DNA from: Micractinium sp. NFX-FRZ
Taxonomy: Eukaryota > Chlorophyta > Trebouxiophyceae > Chlorellales > Chlorellaceae
Direction of reading: 5' to 3'
NCBI GenBank assembly: GCA_029339195.1
Contig: JAPTJF010000409.1
Location: 1 to 56,991, forward strand
Length of the DNA: 56,991 nt
Shown here: positions 52,308 to 56,991 of the stretch, piece after piece
How positions within the stretch are numbered: position 1 is the first letter of the stretch
Layout of the letters: each line of letters begins with the position of its first letter
The notes under the pieces: generated by a model
Told to the model about the DNA's origin: nothing
Database searches by the model: none
Seen by the model: the letters and a program-made list of their open reading frames with translations, nothing else
Program-made: the position numbers and the translations under genes

Positions 52308-55300
52308 ATGAGCGTCCCCCGCTCGGCCCGTTTGTCGGCAGCCCTCCCGGTGATATGTGTCATGTTTGCGCTGGTGCTTCCAGCCGCAGCCGGGCGGTGC
52401 ATCGAGGACAGTGGCGCGGTGGCCACGCTGGGGACTATCGGCACCGGGGTTATGACGCTGAAACCCATATCTGTGGACGGTGAGAAGGCTCGCGGACTTG
52501 TGCGCCGCGGGGCGGGAGGAGGGCGCCAGCGCTTAGGCTGGCCGGTGGCGCCAGCGCAGCGGCGGCGGCGCGTCGTCTGCCCTGCGGCAGGGGCCCGCCT
52601 GCAGCAGTGTTCATGAGCGTCTTGGGCCTAGGTCCGATAGAAACGCCGATCTGGATTCAGTGCTGATGTCAGGAAGTGTTGTCTTGTTGCCGGCGGCGGC
52701 GGGATCTGTGAGCGGCGGGATCTGTGAGCCATGGCGGCAGCTGCGACGGCAGCACAACCTGCGAAATGCTCCACTGGCTAAGTTTGGAATTTCGAAACTG
52801 CGCGCCATGTGCCATTAGCGCATTGCCGGTTGACGGCCCAACATTCATGAGCACCAAGTGCCTGTTTCTGCCGTCACGCCGCGGCCCCCACTTCGGAACG
52901 AGCGCCTGTCTCCAGTGCCAGCCGTCTCGTTCCTGCCCCAGCTTAACAAGGACACCGTGCCTGATGCTGACATCAGCACACATGCACGTGTGCCGCCCCT
53001 GCAGGGAATTTCCACCCAGACAGCGACAACTCGGTCAACATTGTGGCCCAATGCACGCTGTCTGGGTCAGGGGCGGTGCTGGAGCGCAGCCGCTGGCGGG
53101 TGGGCCTCTTCCTATGTGGCACACGCCCCTGCAACAACACCAACCTCCCTTCCTACCAAGAGATCCACGACACGCCCTGCGGCCAGCCGTCGTGCTCTCT
53201 AGAGCCCTCAGGTGAGGCAGGGTTGGGGGTTACGCGCGCTGCTGCCGCGAGGGGTGGATGGGTGCGATGCAAGGGGCGTGCCGCCCCGCTGCCTCCCGCC
53301 ATGCCGCCGCCGCTGTGGGCACCTCTTACCCCTGCTGGCCGCGTGTCGGGTTGGCGCAGGGATGGTCAACTACAGCGGGCCGCCGTGGCGCTACCAGGCA
53401 ACGTTCGAGGCCCGCATTCTGAATGCCTGGAAGGTGAGCCGGCAGTATGCAGCGGCTGGTGCGCCGCAGGCTCCTGCATGCATGCGGTGGCGGCGCACTC
53501 CTTGAGCAGGCACGCCACATTACACAGCCATGCCGGTCAGCTTAGCTGCCACAACTCAAGCCGGCGCATGCAAACACTGGCAGGCAATCGCCGCCTTGAA
53601 TAAGAGGTGCTACGGCTATCTGCCCGTGTGTTCCACCGGCACCCGCTGCGCCACCCTGGCTTCACCCAGCACAAGCAGCGCTGTTGCTGCTGCTGCATAG
53701 GGGTGCACTGGTTCGCTGTTCATCTTTCGACCAGACCCACTCATGGCCTCTTGTGTGCGTGTGCTTGACGCTGCGTGCCCTGCAGGGCGCCACCACCTTT
53801 TACTACATAAAGTGTATATACCTCTGCCAGGGGGACCCCCAGCAGGTCATGGAGCGGTCAGCAGCCAGCATCACATTGGTGAGGATGTGCTCACAATGTG
53901 CTGCCCAGCTTGCAAGTGGAGCACCAGTACAGTGCAGTACATTGCAGTACAGTACAGTACGGTACAGCTTGCCAGGAGCGCCGGGAGACGGCGCCAAATG
54001 CCCAGACCTTGCAGGCAACAAAGCGCACAAAGCAGAATGATGGGGCTGCTCGGCGCTGCTCACCTGCACCATGCCACCACGCCGCCTGCCCCCATGTTGC
54101 AGGATGCGCCGCTGCGCCTGTCCCCGCCGCCGCCGTCCCCGGCGCCCCCGCCCTCCCCGCCCACGCCCCCGCCTGCTGCCGCCTGGTCGGGGCTGGCCAC
54201 TGCCACCATCCTCTCTTCTGCAATGGACCCTGATTTAGGGGTGATATTCGCCCCAGCCAACAACGTCCTCCCGGTTAGTGGGGGCGCCGCCCTGCGAGCT
54301 GGCCTGCACCGCTGGCCTCTGAGTGGCCCATGCCCCGCTGCTGCCAGCGCTGCCGTGGCAGCTGCTGCCCTCAAGGGGTGGCCTTGCTGCCGCGGCTGCC
54401 AGCCACACCTCCTCTGGGGCCAGCAGGCCAAGGTGCCAGAGGCACCGCCTGCAGGCTGTGCCAGAGTTAGCGCCGCTGCTGCTGCCCTGCCGCCGCTGCC
54501 GCTGCCAGCATCGCTGCTTCTGCCACTCCTCCTCTGGGGCCAGCAGGCCAAGGTGCCAGAGGCACCGCCTGCAGGCTGTGCCAGAGTAAGCGCTGCCGCT
54601 GCTGCCCTGCCGCCGCTGCCGCTGCCGGCATCGCTGCTTCTGCCACTCCTGCTGCTCCTGCTGCAGGTGCTGCTGCATCTCAGCTTCCCTTGCGGCCGCT
54701 ACTGCCAGCGGGTCCGTGGAACGAGCTGTGTGGCGTTCGTGTGGAAGGCGGTGTTCGGTGCCTGCCCATCCTCCTCGTCTGTAGTGGGCGCTCTTGCGCT
54801 CCGGTAATAAGTGGCCTCCTCTACTTACCGCCGCAGGTCATCGCCAAGTGCTTCATTCAGGGACAATACGCTCTGGTGGCGGTCGATAACTGGCCAGCTC
54901 AGGTGGGCAGCAACCAGGCAGCAGGAAGTGCCTCCAGTGCCAGTGCCAGACAGCAGGCGGCAGGGGCACGCGCGATGCATGCCAGGGCAGCACGCGGAGG
55001 GTGGCAGCAGCACAGCCAGCAGCATGTTTCAGGGGCTCCGGCCCCCGAGCGCCGCAGATCCGGTTGAGCCTGATGCTGAAGCTGCAGCCCGGCACCGGCT
55101 CACCCGCCCCACTGGCTGTGCCCACAGTCGAGCCTGGGCAAGATTGAAGAGCAAGTGCCGGCGCCTGCCTGCCCCACCCCTTGCAGGTCCTCCTGTGCGG
55201 CCAGCCGCCCGGCTACGGCATCTGCAACAGCACCCGTTACGACCCCACCCTGCCACTGGTGACGCCAGGTGGGCGCGGTGACAGGGGAGGGTGCGCCGCA

Positions 55301-56991
55301 ATGCATGCAAGATGACACGCCGCCGGCACACTGACAGGCCTGCGCCACGCGGCAAGCGCAGCAGGCATCAGCTCACCGCACACCGATCCCTGTGTGGTGC
55401 GGAGTGCGTGTGCTCCAAGCCTCCCATGCCCCCCCCGCCCGCGAGCCTGCTGACCACACCACTGCTCTGCACTGCTTGTGCCTGCAGTGAGTGTGGCCTA
55501 CGACCCTGCCTCAAAGATTTACGAGGGTGAGTGGGCCAGCCACTCTCGCCCCGCCAAAGGCACAGACAGGCACATGTATGCTGTGTTGGGCGGCAGTCAG
55601 CGCGGTGCAGCGCCGGATGCCGCAGCAGCAGTGTGACCTTCCCTGCGTGCCCTGCACTACCTGCCTTCATCCCTTCCTGCCTGCCTGGTTGACGATTCCC
55701 CAAAGCTTTGCTCCACGAGCTAGGGAATGAGGGCTCCTCGCACCTCCCCCGCACCTGGCTGGTTGCCCCCAAAGACATTTGGAAGACACGGTTAGGGAGA
55801 TGTGCCGACCTGCTTGCCTGCCTGACCCGCCTGCCCTACCTGCCCCAAACGTCCCGCCCATTTTGCAGCCACCTACGAGTTTGAGCTGCCTGATGCGCTG
55901 GCACCAGGCGCACAGGTGACCTACCGCTACTTCACATGCCTCTATGACGACCCAGCAACAGGCATCGCCAAGCGTTCGGGTGCATCCATTGACGTGGTGG
56001 GTCTAGTGGAGAGACAGTGGGTGTTGATGGAGCCTTTGCCGTAGCCGACTGCAGGGGGCAGGTTATCTTGCTTGCCATGGCTGCCGGCAGCAGCAGCGAC
56101 AAAGCATACATCCATGCTGCAGAGGCACAGCCAGTGCGCGACGCACGACCAGCGCAATGAAATTGGTGGTGGGAACAGAAACAAAGGCCCATGCTTGCAT
56201 CAAAGACAACGGCTGAAGCCTCGTGGTCATGAAGGGACACACTCGCAATGTTGCTAAGGAACACTTTGTTTGCTTGCGTATCAATATGCCGCCCCAACGT
56301 TCATTGCAGTTCGAGCCTTGGAATGCGCCGCTCCAATCTCCTGCTCCACCAGGCATTGCGCTGCCACCCCATCCCGGCATGGCGCTGCCACCCCCAGTTG
56401 ATGGCTTGTCTTCGCCGCAGCCGGCCGTGTTAATGCTGCCGCCAAGCAGGCCTGCGTTGCCGCCCAAACCACCGCTTGTCGAGTTGGCTCCAAGCCCACC
56501 CTCCCCTCCACCCTCCCCCAGCCCATCACCCTCTCCGCCCTCCCCTCCACCCACACCTCCCATCCCTCCGTCACCACCTCCCTTACCACCACCGCCACCT
56601 CGCCCCAGCCCACCTCCCTCTCCACCTCCCTCTCCTCCAAGCCCCAACCCGCCGCCAACCAGCCCAAGCCCACCGCCCGGCCCGCCCATGCCGCCCAGCC
56701 CGCCACCCGCCCCACCGCGCGTGCCTGGACAGCGTGGCGAGATAGGCACCCCACCACCGCTTGTTGAGTTGGATCCAAGCCCACCCTCCCCTCCACCCTC
56801 CCCCAGCCCACCACCCTCTCCGCCCTCCCCTCCACCCACGCCTCCCACCCCTCCGTCGCAACCTCCCTCGCAGCCACCGCCACCTCGCCCCAGCCCACCT
56901 CCCTCTCCACCTCTCTCTCCTCCAAGCCCCAACCCGCCCCCACCCAGCCCAAGCCCACCGCCCGGCCCGCCCATGCCGCCCAGCCCGCCAC
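52308..56991 (+). CDS. Secreted proline-rich wall/matrix protein C (3' incomplete)
   Basis: Ten exons seen: 52308-52479, 53005-53211, 53360-53433, 53786-53878, 54103-54273, 54837-54902, 55187-55268, 55488-55526, 55869-55996 and 56310 to beyond the window. The N-terminus is a signal peptide (VICVMFALVLPAAAG). The same chain of motifs as A and B follows: RWRVGLFLCGTRPC, YYIKCIYLCQGDP, LGVIFAPANN, NWPAQ, YFTCLYDDP. Exons 3, 4, 6 and 8 equal those of A and B (74, 93, 66, 39). Exon 2 (207 bases) corresponds to exons 2 plus 3 of B (35+172), so one intron is absent. The last exon encodes a Pro/Ser-rich rod built on a 285-base repeat and is cut by the window edge. An upstream in-frame Met exists at 52272. 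Presumed extracellular matrix protein; later modules are not visible. Confidence 0.8.
54409..54648 (+). repeat. 120-base tandem repeat, two copies
   Basis: Units starting near 54409 and 54529 differ at only a few positions, both containing CTCTGGGGCCAGCAGGCCAA. They lie in intron 5 of wall gene C and extend to about 200 bases before the acceptor. Confidence 0.88.
56471..56991 (+). repeat. 285-base coding repeat in the proline-rich exon of protein C
   Basis: ACCGCTTGTCGAGTTGG at 56471 recurs as ACCGCTTGTTGAGTTGG at 56756. The period of 285 bases equals 95 codons. The second copy runs to the window end with a few substitutions. Confidence 0.88.

Noticed and set aside
56063..56974. Minus-strand Gly-rich open frames near the window end
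   Set aside because: Antisense of the proline-rich exon of wall gene C, whose exon chain is supported by paralogues.

Overview
The window is nuclear DNA of a green alga, most likely a Chlorella-like trebouxiophyte. It is very GC-rich, its genes are dense and cut by many introns of roughly 60-450 bases, and TGTAA polyadenylation signals follow several stop codons. It carries chloroplast and plant-type genes (an STN8-type thylakoid kinase, a DUF3228 protein, a plant-type SEC3) and proline-rich secreted wall proteins of pherophorin style. No CRISPR, insertion sequence or intact tRNA/rRNA gene was seen. All exon structures were built by hand from splice sites, reading phase and family conservation. 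The complete models with a defined start (epimerase, kinase, DUF3228, SEC3, dehydrogenase, wall genes A and B, and a small gene) each sum to an exact multiple of three.

Layout. 415-752 (+): last exon of an F420-dependent NADP oxidoreductase-like gene. 1654-2746 (+): a four-exon gene for a 76-residue protein. 3486-6262 (+): plastid-type NAD(P)-binding epimerase. 6961-9243 (-): glutamine-rich coiled-coil protein, divergent from 9539-16029 (+), an STN8/STL1-like kinase whose C-terminus carries three FF-like repeats. 17458-19924 (-): DUF3228 protein. 20324-26563 (-): secreted wall protein A. 27788-35950 (+): exocyst subunit SEC3. 36700-43807 (+): zinc-dependent alcohol dehydrogenase with 20 exons. 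44741-45208 (-): small hypothetical protein. 45406-51198 (+): wall protein B. 52308 to the window end (+): wall protein C, incomplete.

A, B and C are paralogues. They share a cysteine-bearing N-terminal region cut by introns at matching places and phases, followed by Pro-Ser-rich rods and different C-terminal modules. SEC3 (exocytosis) lies between copies A and B, but nothing in the sequence shows that the genes work as a cluster.

The most striking observation is that many introns of five unrelated genes contain decayed copies of the neighbouring exon edge, often with a splice-site-like junction. I call these ghost exon edges and found about 20 by eye. Seven introns also use GC-AG splice sites, four of them in the dehydrogenase.
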